From NCBI GenBank assembly GCA_002401855.1, contig NVUH01000009.1:31651-95650 (forward strand): DNA of 64,000 nucleotides, read 5' to 3'. This stretch comes from Hyphomicrobiales bacterium. Its GTDB lineage: Bacteria; Pseudomonadota; Alphaproteobacteria; Rhizobiales; OSC116. The notes beneath the pieces were generated by a model. It saw only the letters and a list, made by a program, of their open reading frames with translations. It was not told the origin of the DNA and made no database searches. Below are positions 17,094-25,551 of this stretch, piece by piece (the stretch's first letter is position 1; every line of letters starts with the position of its first letter). Position numbers and translations under genes: made by a program.

Positions 17094-18566
17094 TTATCCG
17101 ACGCTTCCTTCTAGGCTGATTGCCACTAATTTTTGCGCCTCAACGGCGAATTCCATCGGTAGGTTTTGCAACACTTCTTTGCAGAAACCATTGACGATGA
17201 CCGCCACGGCTTCTTCTTCATTTAGGCCACGTTGGCGGCAATAGAACATCACATCATCGTTGATTTTTGAGGTGGTGGCTTCGTGTTCGAAAGTGCTACT
17301 TGAGTTACGTGCTTCGATATAAGGCACTGTATGGGCTGAGCATTTATCGCCAATGAGCAAGCTATCACACTGGGTGAAATTACGCACATTGGTGGCTTTA
17401 CGTTGGGTTGAAACGATGCCACGATAGCAGTTGGAGCTATGGCCTGCTGAAATGCCTTTTGAGATGATGCGGCTTTTGGTGTTTTTGCCGAGATGAATCA
17501 TCTTGGTGCCAGAATCAATTTGCTGATAACCGTTTGAAATGGCGATTGAATAAAACTCGCCTTGGCTGCCATCGCCGCGCAAGATGCAGCTTGGATATTT
17601 CCACGTAATGGCTGAGCCTGTTTCGACCTGAGTCCAGCTGACTTTTGAATTTTTACCGCGGCAATCGGCACGTTTGGTGACAAAGTTATAAACCCCGCCA
17701 ACGCCTTCGCTATTGCCTGGATACCAGTTTTGCACGGTGGAATATTTTACTTCGGCATCATCCATAACGATGATTTCGACCACGGCGGCATGTAGTTGGT
17801 TTTCGTCACGCATTGGCGCTGTGCAGCCTTCTAGATAGCTGACATGTGAGCCTGCTTCGGCAATGATGAGCGTGCGCTCGAACTGGCCGGTGTTTGGCTC
17901 GTTGATGCGGAAATAGGTGGAAAGTTCCATCGGGCAACGTACGCCTTTGGGAATGTAGACAAAGCTGCCATCGGTAAACACGGCTGAGTTTAAGGCTGCG
18001 TAGAAATTATCGCCGACTGGCACAACAGAGGCTAGATATTTTTTGACCAATTCGGGATGTTCGCGAATGGCTTCGGAGATGGGGCAGAAAATCACGCCCG
18101 ATTCGGCAAGTTTTGCTTTGAATGTGGTGACCACGGACACGCTGTCAAACACCGCATCGACCGCAATGTTAGAGGCGCCTTTGACGCCAGCTAAAATCTC
18201 TTGCTCTTTAAGTGGAATGCCGAGTTTTTTGTAGGTTTCTAGAATGTCTGGGTCGAGATCATCCAAGCTATCAAGTTCAATTTTTTTCTTGGGAGCGGCA
18301 TAATAATATAGGTCTTCGAAATCAATTTTCGGATAATGAACTGATGACCAATCTGGCTCTTCGAGTTTTTTCCAACGGCGGAAGGCTGACAAGCGCCATT
18401 CGAGCATCCATTCTGGCTCATCCTTTTTGGCCGAAATAAAGCGCACAATGTCTTCGTTCAAGCCTTTGGGGGCTTTGTCCACTTCAATATCGGTGGTGAA
18501 CCCATATTTATAATTGTCGAGATCAATCTCGGCAACGGTGTTCACTGTCTCTTTAATGGCAGCCAT
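17094..18566 (-). CDS. sufB: Fe-S cluster assembly scaffold protein SufB
   Basis: 490 residues, the normal length. It contains [21 protein letters not shown], the beta-helix core RSISKG-type repeats, and near the C-terminus [18 protein letters not shown] followed by [21 protein letters not shown]. The C-terminal cysteine in that helix region and the glutamate in EHEAT are those used in cluster building. It is the central SufBC2D subunit. The gene begins 18 bp after the IscS-type desulfurase. Confidence 0.97.
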   Translation of the reverse strand: MAAIKETVNTVAEIDLDNYKYGFTTDIEVDKAPKGLNEDIVRFISAKKDEPEWMLEWRLSAFRRWKKLEEPDWSSVHYPKIDFEDLYYYAAPKKKIELDSLDDLDPDILETYKKLGIPLKEQEILAGVKGASNIAVDAVFDSVSVVTTFKAKLAESGVIFCPISEAIREHPELVKKYLASVVPVGDNFYAALNSAVFTDGSFVYIPKGVRCPMELSTYFRINEPNTGQFERTLIIAEAGSHVSYLEGCTAPMRDENQLHAAVVEIIVMDDAEVKYSTVQNWYPGNSEGVGGVYNFVTKRADCRGKNSKVSWTQVETGSAITWKYPSCILRGDGSQGEFYSIAISNGYQQIDSGTKMIHLGKNTKSRIISKGISAGHSSNCYRGIVSTQRKATNVRNFTQCDSLLIGDKCSAHTVPYIEARNSSSTFEHEATTSKINDDVMFYCRQRGLNEEEAVAVIVNGFCKEVLQNLPMEFAVEAQKLVAISLEGSVG

Positions 18567-18584
18567 TTCTGCTCCTCTTCTAAA

Positions 18585-19760
18585 CTAACTCGCTTGACGT
18601 TGCTCGCGCACCATCATTCTTTGGTATATTTTTGTATATTCTTCGATAAATATATCTAAATCTTGCGGCTTTGTATTCCAGCCAAAACTTAAGCGTAAGG
18701 CACATAATGCCAACTCATCATCGATGCCCATGGCTTTTAACACATGCGATTGCGACACTTTACCCGATGAGCAGGCGCTGCCTGAACTAATCGCAATGCC
18801 CGCAAGGTCTAAACTCATCAACGCACGCTCGGCGGTGAGGCCAGCAATGGCGAAACATGATGTGGTTGATACGCGGTCTACATTTTGTGCAAAAATAACA
18901 GCATCGGGTGAAATTTGGTTTATTTTTAACTCTAGAGAGTCTCTCATCTCATTGTACTTACTATTATATTTAAATTCATTTGCACATTCTTGTGCCGCCG
19001 CGCCAAAGCCTGAAATGGCGGGAATATTCTCTGTCCCTGCCCGCAAGCCCAATTCTTGCCCGCCGCCTTTGACATAGCTATCAACCAGCATGCCCAAGCG
19101 AATGACCAAAACCCCCGCACCTTGTGGCCCGCCGATTTTATGGCTAGATAATGACAGCATATCGACATTCATGCTTTCAAAATTTATTTCGACTTTACCT
19201 AAAGCTTGAATGGCATCGGCATGAATAAAACCACCATATTGATGCACCAATGTTGCAATTTTTTGCATCGGTTGGATGACGCCTGTTTCATTATTGACCA
19301 GCATAACTGACACCAGAACCGGCAATTCTGATTTTTGTTGCCAAGTTTGCAGCAATTGTTCTAGATGTGTGAGATCTAAAATTCCGTTCTCATCGACATT
19401 GATTAACTCGACGGGCCGCGGGCTTAGCTCTTGGGCTTTGATTAACGAGGGATGCTCAGTGGCACTGAGCAATGTGGCAGCGAGTGGTTGTTTTTTGCCC
19501 AACGCGCCTAAATCTGATGCCAAAACCAAATTATTGCTTTCTGTACCGCCAGAGGTGAAGGTGATCTCTTTGCTTTGAGCATTGATCAGCTTGGCGACTT
19601 GCTCACGCGCGGCTTCCATAAGCCCGCGGGCTTTGCGGCCTTCTTGATGGATAGATGAGGCGTTGCCGACATGATCGAGCGCGGCCAGAACCGCGGCCTT
19701 TGCAGCGGGGCGCACAGGCGCAGTGGCATTATAATCGAGGTATATACGCGGTTTACTCAT
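18585..19760 (-). CDS. Cysteine desulfurase, IscS/NifS type
   Basis: 391 residues from the ATG at 19760; a longer reading would overlap iscR. The opening RIYLDYNATAPVRP is typical of group I desulfurases. The PLP lysine is Lys208 (LSSHKIGGPQG) and the persulfide cysteine is Cys330 in SGSACSSG on the long flexible loop. It lies between iscR and sufB, as in many alphaproteobacteria that lack a full isc operon. It may supply sulfur for tRNA thiolation as well as clusters. Two desulfurases in one operon argue for separate acceptors. Confidence 0.9.
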   Translation of the reverse strand: MSKPRIYLDYNATAPVRPAAKAAVLAALDHVGNASSIHQEGRKARGLMEAAREQVAKLINAQSKEITFTSGGTESNNLVLASDLGALGKKQPLAATLLSATEHPSLIKAQELSPRPVELINVDENGILDLTHLEQLLQTWQQKSELPVLVSVMLVNNETGVIQPMQKIATLVHQYGGFIHADAIQALGKVEINFESMNVDMLSLSSHKIGGPQGAGVLVIRLGMLVDSYVKGGGQELGLRAGTENIPAISGFGAAAQECANEFKYNSKYNEMRDSLELKINQISPDAVIFAQNVDRVSTTSCFAIAGLTAERALMSLDLAGIAISSGSACSSGKVSQSHVLKAMGIDDELALCALRLSFGWNTKPQDLDIFIEEYTKIYQRMMVREQRQAS

Positions 19761-19764
19761 TAGC

Positions 19765-20235
19765 TTAGGCCTTTGCAGCTGAAGTAAAATCAGCGCCATT
19801 TTGCGGCACAAACATATTGGCTATGGGTTTGCCATCACGTAAATCTTCTAGGGTTATATTCTGCAAAAACACATCGATATGATCGGCCAAGGCTTGCCAC
19901 AATGATGCGGTGTGGCAAAGGCTGGATTTAGAGCAATTAATGCCATCGGCACCCGCGCAAGCGGCAATGTTGATTTCTTCATCCGCGGCATCGATGATTT
20001 CTGACACTTTAATGCCCTCGGCTGGCTTGGCTAAAAAATACCCACCTTGCGGGCCTCTTACGCTTTTAACCAATTCGCCACGGCGTAATTTTGAAAATAA
20101 TTGCTCTAAATATGGCAATGAAATATCTTGCCGCACGGCAATTGCCGACAGGCTAGTCGGGTGATTTTCATCATTATGCTTGGCCAAATCGACCATGGCC
20201 ATAACGGCATATTGCCCGCGTGTACTTAATTTCAT
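19765..20235 (-). CDS. iscR: Rrf2-family Fe-S-responsive repressor
   Basis: 156 residues. The winged helix spans about 1-80 (MKLSTRGQYAVMAMVDLA, LPYLEQLFSKLRRGELVKSVRG, GGYFLAKP). Three cysteines, Cys93, Cys101 and Cys107, follow in CAGADGINCSKSSLC, the cluster-binding set of IscR, with a histidine at 108. The spacing (seven then five residues between) is wider than E. coli's. It is the first gene of the suf operon, and an IscR-type 1 site overlies the promoter, so feedback by cluster status is expected. Confidence 0.92.
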   Translation of the reverse strand: MKLSTRGQYAVMAMVDLAKHNDENHPTSLSAIAVRQDISLPYLEQLFSKLRRGELVKSVRGPQGGYFLAKPAEGIKVSEIIDAADEEINIAACAGADGINCSKSSLCHTASLWQALADHIDVFLQNITLEDLRDGKPIANMFVPQNGADFTSAAKA

Positions 20236-20400
20236 ATGCTTAAACTTTATCTGAGCCTGACAGATTGCTGTTAAAACAAACGATATTTACATAAATATAG
20301 GTAAATATGCGGCTTTTCCTTGCAATTGATGTGCTGAATTTGGTACACATGCTTTGCAATTAACAGATTTAATCTAGAAGGCTTCTAAACTATATCCTAG

Positions 20401-20433
20401 AATTTAGTATACCCTAGTGGAAAGGTCAAGTAT
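20401..20433 (-). promoter_or_regulatory. suf operon promoter with IscR type 1-like site
   Basis: Reading the minus strand, TTGACC (20429-20424) and TAAATT (20406-20401) have 17-bp spacing. The 25-bp stretch 20433-20409 around the -35 box begins ATACTTGACC and ends AGGGTAT. By eye it agrees at about 20 of 25 positions with the E. coli IscR type 1 consensus (ATASYYGACT...AGTCRRSTAT). It lies about 170-200 bp before iscR, leaving a leader of about 160 nt. The rest of the 287-bp gap up to the divergent hydrolase shows no gene. Confidence 0.6.
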
Positions 20434-20522
20434 AAAACTTAACCTTTTATGTGATTTTTGGGAATATTTAGTAGAAACATAATGAAGCGTTCGATTGAAT
20501 CATAATAACAGAGTGAGTGAAT

Positions 20523-21182
20523 ATGCCTGAAGTTGTTTTTAATGGACCAACTGGACGTTTAGAAGGACGTTATCATCATAACCCTTCGGCCAATTCGCCA
20601 GTGGCAATTATTTTGCACCCGCATCCACAATTTGGCGGCACGATGAATAACCAGATTGTTTATCAACTCTTTTATAGTTTTAAAGAGCGCGGTTTTTCAG
20701 TTTTGCGGTTTAACTTTAGAGGTGTGGGGCGCAGCCATGGCACATTTGATGATGGCTTTGGTGAATTGTCCGATGCAGCAGCAGCGCTTGATTGGTTGCA
20801 AACCCAGAACCCCGATTGCTCGGGCAGTTGGATTGCAGGTTTTTCATTCGGCTCATGGATTGGCATGCAATTGCTAATGCGTCGGCCTGAGGTTGAAGGT
20901 TTTGTATCGATCGCCCCACAAGCTAACCTGTACGACTTTAGCTTTTTAGCTCCCTGCCCGTCATCTGGAATAATGATTAATGGCGAGGTTGACCGCGTGG
21001 CACCTGCTGAAAGCGTGGTGAAATTGGTCGAAAAATTGAAAACCCAAAAAGGTATATCGATTGCCCATAAAACCATTGATGGTGCCAACCACTTTTTTGA
21101 TGGCCATGTTGAAGAGCTTATCGACAATGTCGGTGCTTATATTGACCATCGAATGACCAGTCGTGCCAACGAAGATAATTAG
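20523..21182 (+). CDS. Alpha/beta hydrolase of the YcjY/COG2945 type
   Basis: 219 residues from the ATG at 20523, preceded by GAGTGAG; a GTG six bases upstream is the alternative. The fold is seen from [16 protein letters not shown], the strand before [12 protein letters not shown], the nucleophile elbow GFSFGS with its serine near residue 110, and a late histidine in [11 protein letters not shown]. Substrate unknown. The gene is next to the iscR-suf operon and before tyrS, an arrangement seen in related alphaproteobacteria. Confidence 0.85.
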   Translation: MPEVVFNGPTGRLEGRYHHNPSANSPVAIILHPHPQFGGTMNNQIVYQLFYSFKERGFSVLRFNFRGVGRSHGTFDDGFGELSDAAAALDWLQTQNPDCSGSWIAGFSFGSWIGMQLLMRRPEVEGFVSIAPQANLYDFSFLAPCPSSGIMINGEVDRVAPAESVVKLVEKLKTQKGISIAHKTIDGANHFFDGHVEELIDNVGAYIDHRMTSRANEDN

Positions 21183-21195
21183 ATTAGAGAATAAA

Positions 21196-22458
21196 ATGTC
21201 AGAATTTAAATCCTCATTGTTAAAAACGCTGGATGAACGCGGTTTTATCAAGCAAATATCCAAGCCTGAAGAGCTGGATAAGCTTGCTCTAGAAGGCCCG
21301 ATTACTGGTTATATTGGTTTTGATGGCACAGCCGACAGCTTGCATGTGGGCAGTTTGACCATGATTATGGTGCTACGTATTATGCAAAAAACCGGCCATC
21401 GGCCGATTGCTTTAATGGGTGGCGGCACGTCTATGGTGGGTGATCCGTCATTTAAATCGACCGATCGGCCAATGCTGACCATTGATGACATCAATAGGAA
21501 CTTAGAGGGTATAAAATCCATCTTTGCGCAATATTTGGAATTTGGTGATGGCAGCAAAGATGATGGTCGGGCGATTATGGCTAATAATGCCGATTGGTTG
21601 TGCGAACTGAACTATATGGATTTTTTGCGCGATTATGGGGTGCATTTTTCGGTCAACCGTATGCTTTCGTTTGAAGGCGTGAAGCAGCGCATGGACAGAG
21701 ACCAACATTTAAGCTTTTTAGAGTTTAACTATATGATATTGCAAGGTTATGACTTTTTGGAGCTGCACCGCCGTTATGGTTGTGAGCTGCAAATTGGCGG
21801 CAGCGACCAATGGGGCAATATTTTAAATGGTGTAGAGCTTACTCGCCGTGTTGATGGTAAAGAAGTGTTTGCGTTGACCACGCCTTTATTGACCACGGCT
21901 TCTGGCCAAAAAATGGGTAAATCTGAAGGCAATGCCATTTGGCTGAATGAGGAAAACCTACCGGCTTATGATTATTGGCAATATTGGCGCAATACCGAAG
22001 ATGCCGATGTTGGGCGATTCTTACGGATGTTTACTGAATTACCAATTGAGCAAATTGAAAAATTAGAAAAAGCCGAAGGGGCTGAGCTGAACGACGTGAA
22101 GAAGCTGCTTGCCACCGAAGTTACTAAATTAGCGCGCGGCGCGGAAGCTGCTGAAAAAGCAGCCGAAACTGCCCGTATTACGTTTGAAACGGGTGGGTTA
22201 AGCGTTGATTTACCGACTGTTGAATTGGCCAAAACCGCGCTTGAAGCTGGCTATGGTGTGTTATCGGCTTTGGTGTTAGCCGGGCTCGCAACCTCTAACG
22301 GTGAGGCCAGACGACATATTAAAGGTGGTGCGGCAAAATTAAATGACAAACAAATTACCGATGAACGCTTGACACTCGGGCAAAATGACTTAAATGAACA
22401 GGGTGTTATAAAGCTATCTATTGGTAAGAAAAAACACGTGCTGATTAAACTTATTTAA
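21196..22458 (+). CDS. tyrS: Tyrosyl-tRNA synthetase
   Basis: 420 residues from the ATG at 21196; an earlier in-frame start at 21163 would overlap the hydrolase. The class I HIGH-like motif is HVGSL and the KMSKS-like loop is KMGKS. GSDQWGN and [18 protein letters not shown] are the tyrosine and tRNA-binding parts typical of the bacterial TyrRS. An S4-like RNA-binding domain makes the last about 70 residues ([19 protein letters not shown]). It charges tRNA-Tyr. A 13-bp gap separates it from the hydrolase. Confidence 0.96.
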   Translation: MSEFKSSLLKTLDERGFIKQISKPEELDKLALEGPITGYIGFDGTADSLHVGSLTMIMVLRIMQKTGHRPIALMGGGTSMVGDPSFKSTDRPMLTIDDINRNLEGIKSIFAQYLEFGDGSKDDGRAIMANNADWLCELNYMDFLRDYGVHFSVNRMLSFEGVKQRMDRDQHLSFLEFNYMILQGYDFLELHRRYGCELQIGGSDQWGNILNGVELTRRVDGKEVFALTTPLLTTASGQKMGKSEGNAIWLNEENLPAYDYWQYWRNTEDADVGRFLRMFTELPIEQIEKLEKAEGAELNDVKKLLATEVTKLARGAEAAEKAAETARITFETGGLSVDLPTVELAKTALEAGYGVLSALVLAGLATSNGEARRHIKGGAAKLNDKQITDERLTLGQNDLNEQGVIKLSIGKKKHVLIKLI

Positions 22459-22506
22459 TTGGCAATAACTAGAGTTAAATTAATATTTTTAGACTTTGGG
22501 GAAATT

Positions 22507-22971
22507 ATGAATGAATTGAAAATTGGTGCCCCTGCACCTGAATTTACCTTAGCAACCGATACAATCGGCGATATTAAGCTCGCGGATTATAAAGGGCAGA
22601 AAGTTATTTTGTTCTTTTATCCAAAGGATGACACGCCTGGTTGCACCATTGAATCAAATGAATTTAGCGCTTTGAATGATGAATTTAAAGCCCAGAATTG
22701 TGTGGTGATCGGTGTTTCGCCTGATGGCGTGCAAAGCCATGCTAAATTTAGAAGTAAATATGGACTAGAAGTTATTCTTGCTTCTGACGAAAGTCATGAA
22801 ATTCTTGCTACTTATGGCGTATGGCAAGTAAAAAAGAATTTTGGTAAAGAATATATGGGTGTTGTGCGCACAACTTATCTTATTGATGAAAATGCGGTGA
22901 TAACGCAAATTTGGAATAAGGTAAAAGTTGAAGGCCATGTGCAAGCTGTGTTGGATACTACTCGTACTTAA
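22507..22971 (+). CDS. bcp: Thiol peroxidase of the Bcp/PrxQ family
   Basis: 154 residues from the ATG at 22507, preceded by GGGGA. The peroxidatic cysteine is Cys46 in DDTPGCTIESNEF. The resolving cysteine that often follows five residues later in Bcp is absent here, so this is a 1-Cys-type member or uses another cysteine (one is present near residue 64). It reduces hydroperoxides with thioredoxin. It follows tyrS closely and may share its message. Confidence 0.92.
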   Translation: MNELKIGAPAPEFTLATDTIGDIKLADYKGQKVILFFYPKDDTPGCTIESNEFSALNDEFKAQNCVVIGVSPDGVQSHAKFRSKYGLEVILASDESHEILATYGVWQVKKNFGKEYMGVVRTTYLIDENAVITQIWNKVKVEGHVQAVLDTTRT

Positions 22972-22990
22972 CCTTCTAAATATGTCGTAT

Positions 22991-23015
22991 CTTAACCATA
23001 TCTATTAAGGTTAAG
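22991..23015 (+). terminator. Weak hairpin after bcp
   Basis: CTTAACC (22991-22997) pairs with GGTTAAG (23009-23015) around an 11-nt loop, followed by a short T run in AATGTTTTAATA. It could end the tyrS-bcp transcript, but the stem is AT-rich. Confidence 0.35.
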
Positions 23016-23110
23016 AATGTTTTAATAACACATTACACTAATAATATTGTATAAAGAATACAGGTTCGATGTTCGAACAAGTATCTCATTAAAGAAATGT
23101 TAGGTGTATC

Positions 23111-23479
23111 TTGAATAAATTGAGCAAAATGGAATTTGAATTTCCCAAAACAATTGGCCATGAAGATGCCCAATTGAAAACCTCTGTTATTGGCGAAGAC
23201 ATGCAGATTGATGGTAACATACACTCGAGCGCACGGGTTATTATTCGTGGCACGGTAAAAGGAGACATTAGTGCTAAAAATGTCTTAATTGAAAAAAGTG
23301 CTACACATGTTGGTAATATCTTTGCTGATGGTGTAGAAATTGCTGGCAAAATGACGGGCGACATTGTGGCCCATAATTTAGCCGTTGCATCTACAGCTTC
23401 AATTACTGGTAACATTCAGAAAACCGTAATTTCGATCGCTTTTGGCGCTCAAATTGACGCGGACATTAAAGCTAACTGA
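23111..23479 (+). CDS. Bactofilin, short form
   Basis: 122 residues if translation starts at TTG 23111, which has AGGTG five to nine bases upstream; the first ATG is at 23129 with a poor site. The body is a bactofilin (DUF583) beta-helix: TSVIGEDMQIDGNIHSSARVII, GTVKGDISAKNVLIEKSATHVGNIFADGVEIAGKM, with a repeating period of about 18 residues. Bactofilins form cytoskeletal filaments that localise cell-wall or stalk functions. A second bactofilin follows after 172 bp. Confidence 0.88.
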   Translation: MNKLSKMEFEFPKTIGHEDAQLKTSVIGEDMQIDGNIHSSARVIIRGTVKGDISAKNVLIEKSATHVGNIFADGVEIAGKMTGDIVAHNLAVASTASITGNIQKTVISIAFGAQIDADIKAN

Positions 23480-23651
23480 TGATTGGTTATAGAGCCATCA
23501 TTTAGTCGCATTCTAATTATATATAATTGTAAAGCTGAGATTTTATATATAATTTTTTGCAATTACATTGACTCTATTTCTGATAAAAATTATATTCAAA
23601 GACACTAGATTTAAACAATTCCATTTTAATTGGAGTTATTTGGAGTGAAGC

Positions 23652-24257
23652 ATGTTTAATAAAAAAAACCCAATTGGCAACAACTCAAGCGCTCAAGCGA
23701 GCAGTAACGGTTCTGCGCCTATGGCGCCACCGCAAATGCGTAAACCAGCAGCAATCGCGCCATTGCCTCCAAAACGTAAAGAAGCGAATATACCACCTGC
23801 TGCTCCGCAAGCAGCAAGTACTGCGCCGCAAGCCATGGCTGCACCAGTGCCCCAAAATGAGAGCGTTACCTTTATTGGCAACGATATTGTAGTGACGGGT
23901 AGCTTGCAATCTAGCGGCGAAATTATCATTGAAGGCACCATTGAAGGCGACGTGCGGGCACAAAAAATTGTTATTAAAAACAATGCTAACGTTACTGGTG
24001 AATTGGCCTCTGAAGAATTGGTTATTCATGGCCGGGTTAATGGTGTGGTGCGTGGTCTTAAAATTCTGTTGGCATCTGATTGTATTTTGAATGGCGACAT
24101 TCTGCATGAAACATTGTCTATTGAATCTGGCGCGCAATTTGAAGGCAGCTGTAAACGCTCTGATGATCCATTGGGTGTAAAAGCCAAGCCAAGTAAAAAA
24201 GTTAAGGCTATCAAACCATTAGCGGCAGTTGAAGAAGTTATGGCTGCTGAAGAATAG
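23652..24257 (+). CDS. Bactofilin, long form
   Basis: 201 residues with GGAG before the ATG. The first 70 residues are Pro/Ala/Gln-rich and probably disordered. The DUF583 core runs about residues 75-165: TFIGNDIVVTGSLQSSGEIIIEGTIEGDVRAQKIVIKNNANVTG. The tail is Lys/Ala/Glu-rich. Together with the upstream short copy it gives two subunits of different end composition, which may co-assemble. The gap between them (23480-23651) is AT-rich and holds no other gene. Confidence 0.92.
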   Translation: MFNKKNPIGNNSSAQASSNGSAPMAPPQMRKPAAIAPLPPKRKEANIPPAAPQAASTAPQAMAAPVPQNESVTFIGNDIVVTGSLQSSGEIIIEGTIEGDVRAQKIVIKNNANVTGELASEELVIHGRVNGVVRGLKILLASDCILNGDILHETLSIESGAQFEGSCKRSDDPLGVKAKPSKKVKAIKPLAAVEEVMAAEE

Positions 24258-24284
24258 ACTGATTTATAAGCTATATGTAATTAT

Positions 24285-24317
24285 AAGGCCGCTCGGGATA
24301 AACTCCTTAGCGGCCTT
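24285..24317. terminator. Bidirectional hairpin between bactofilin and prfB
   Basis: AAGGCCGCT at 24285-24293 pairs with AGCGGCCTT at 24309-24317 over a 15-nt loop, followed by TTGTTTATT on the plus strand. It lies between convergent genes and could serve both. Confidence 0.6.
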
Positions 24318-24347
24318 TGTTTATTCTCGCTCTATTTAAAAAACTAT

Positions 24348-25461
24348 TTAATTTTCTTGGTCTGAAGATATTTTACTGGCCAATGAGGCTTCTAAAAATA
24401 GGTCAATATCGCCATCAAGTACGGCGCTTGGGTTGCTCGATTCAGCCCCCGTACGTGCGTCTTTAACCATCTGATATGGTTGAAGAACATAGGAGCGGAT
24501 TTGATGCCCCCAGCCAATTTCGGTTTTACCCGCTTCGGTTTCGGCAGCTTCGGCTTCACGTATTTTCAGCTCATGTTCATAAAGCCTTGCGCGCAACATT
24601 TTCCACGCGGTGGCACGGTTTTTATGTTGGCTTCGGTCATTTTGGCATTGCACCACAATATTGGTTTCTAAATGGGTAATACGCACAGCTGAGTCGGTTT
24701 TATTTACATGCTGACCACCTGCCCCACTGGCTCGATAGGTATCAATGCGCACATCTTTATCGGAAACATCTATATCAATGTCATCGTCAATTTCAGGATA
24801 AACCCAAACCGAAGTGAAACTGGTATGACGTTTTGCGTTTGAATCAAACGGTGAAATGCGCACCAAACGATGCACACCTGATTCGGTTTTAAGCCAGCCA
24901 TGAGCGTTATGACCCTGAATGTGAATGGTGACGGATTTTATACCCGCCTCATCACCCGCTTGGTATTCTATAGTATCAACTTTATAGCCGCGCTTTTCGG
25001 CCCAGCGCACATACATGCGAAATAACATAGATGCCCAGTCGCAACTTTCGGTACCGCCTGCCCCTGCATGAATTTCTAAATAGGTGCTATTGGCATCGAC
25101 CTCGCCCGAGAGCAAAGTGTTTAATTGGGCTTTTTCAGCTTTGATTTTGGTTTTGGCAAGCCCAACTTCAATTTCGGTGATCATATCCTGATCATCTTCC
25201 ATTTCGGCCAGTTCAATCATTTCAGTTCCATCACTGATGGCGGTCTCAAATTCATTTACCTGTTTAAAGCTATCTTCTAATGTTTGGCGCTCACGCATAA
25301 TTGTTTGTGCGTTTTGCGGGTCATCCCATAGGGTTGGATCCTCGGACATCGCGTTAAGCTCATCCAATCTTCGGGTGGCAACATCCCAGTTAAAGATGCC
25401 TCCTCAGCAGTGCGATTGACTGCTCGATTACGTCTATATTTGCTTGTGTTTCTGCGCGCAT
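24348..25461 (-). CDS. prfB: Peptide chain release factor 2, made by programmed +1 frameshift
   Basis: Translation starts at ATG 25461, runs 23 codons to CTT, meets TAA at 25392-25390, and continues in the +1 frame with AAC (25391-25389) for 347 more residues, giving 370 in all. The full protein aligns to RF2: [16 protein letters not shown] continues smoothly across the shift. Domain motifs are SPF (stop-codon recognition) in VRISPFDSN and GGQ in GAGGQHVNK. It releases peptides at UAA and UGA. It lies downstream of mrcA. Confidence 0.95.
25389..25404 (-). promoter_or_regulatory. prfB: prfB programmed +1 frameshift site with UAA
   Basis: On the minus strand an internal Shine-Dalgarno AGGAGG (25404-25399) is three bases before CTT TAA C (25395-25389). 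Spacing and slip codon match the E. coli CUUUGAC site exactly, but the stop is UAA, which both RF1 and RF2 read. The shift replaces the stop by Asn24. Confidence 0.9.
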
Positions 25462-25551
25462 TGTGGCTCTTTATCTGTTGCGGTTAAGGGTTTATAGTTA
25501 ATAAATCTGTTGCGGATGAAGGTTTATAGTTAATAAGTTTGTTGAGAATGA

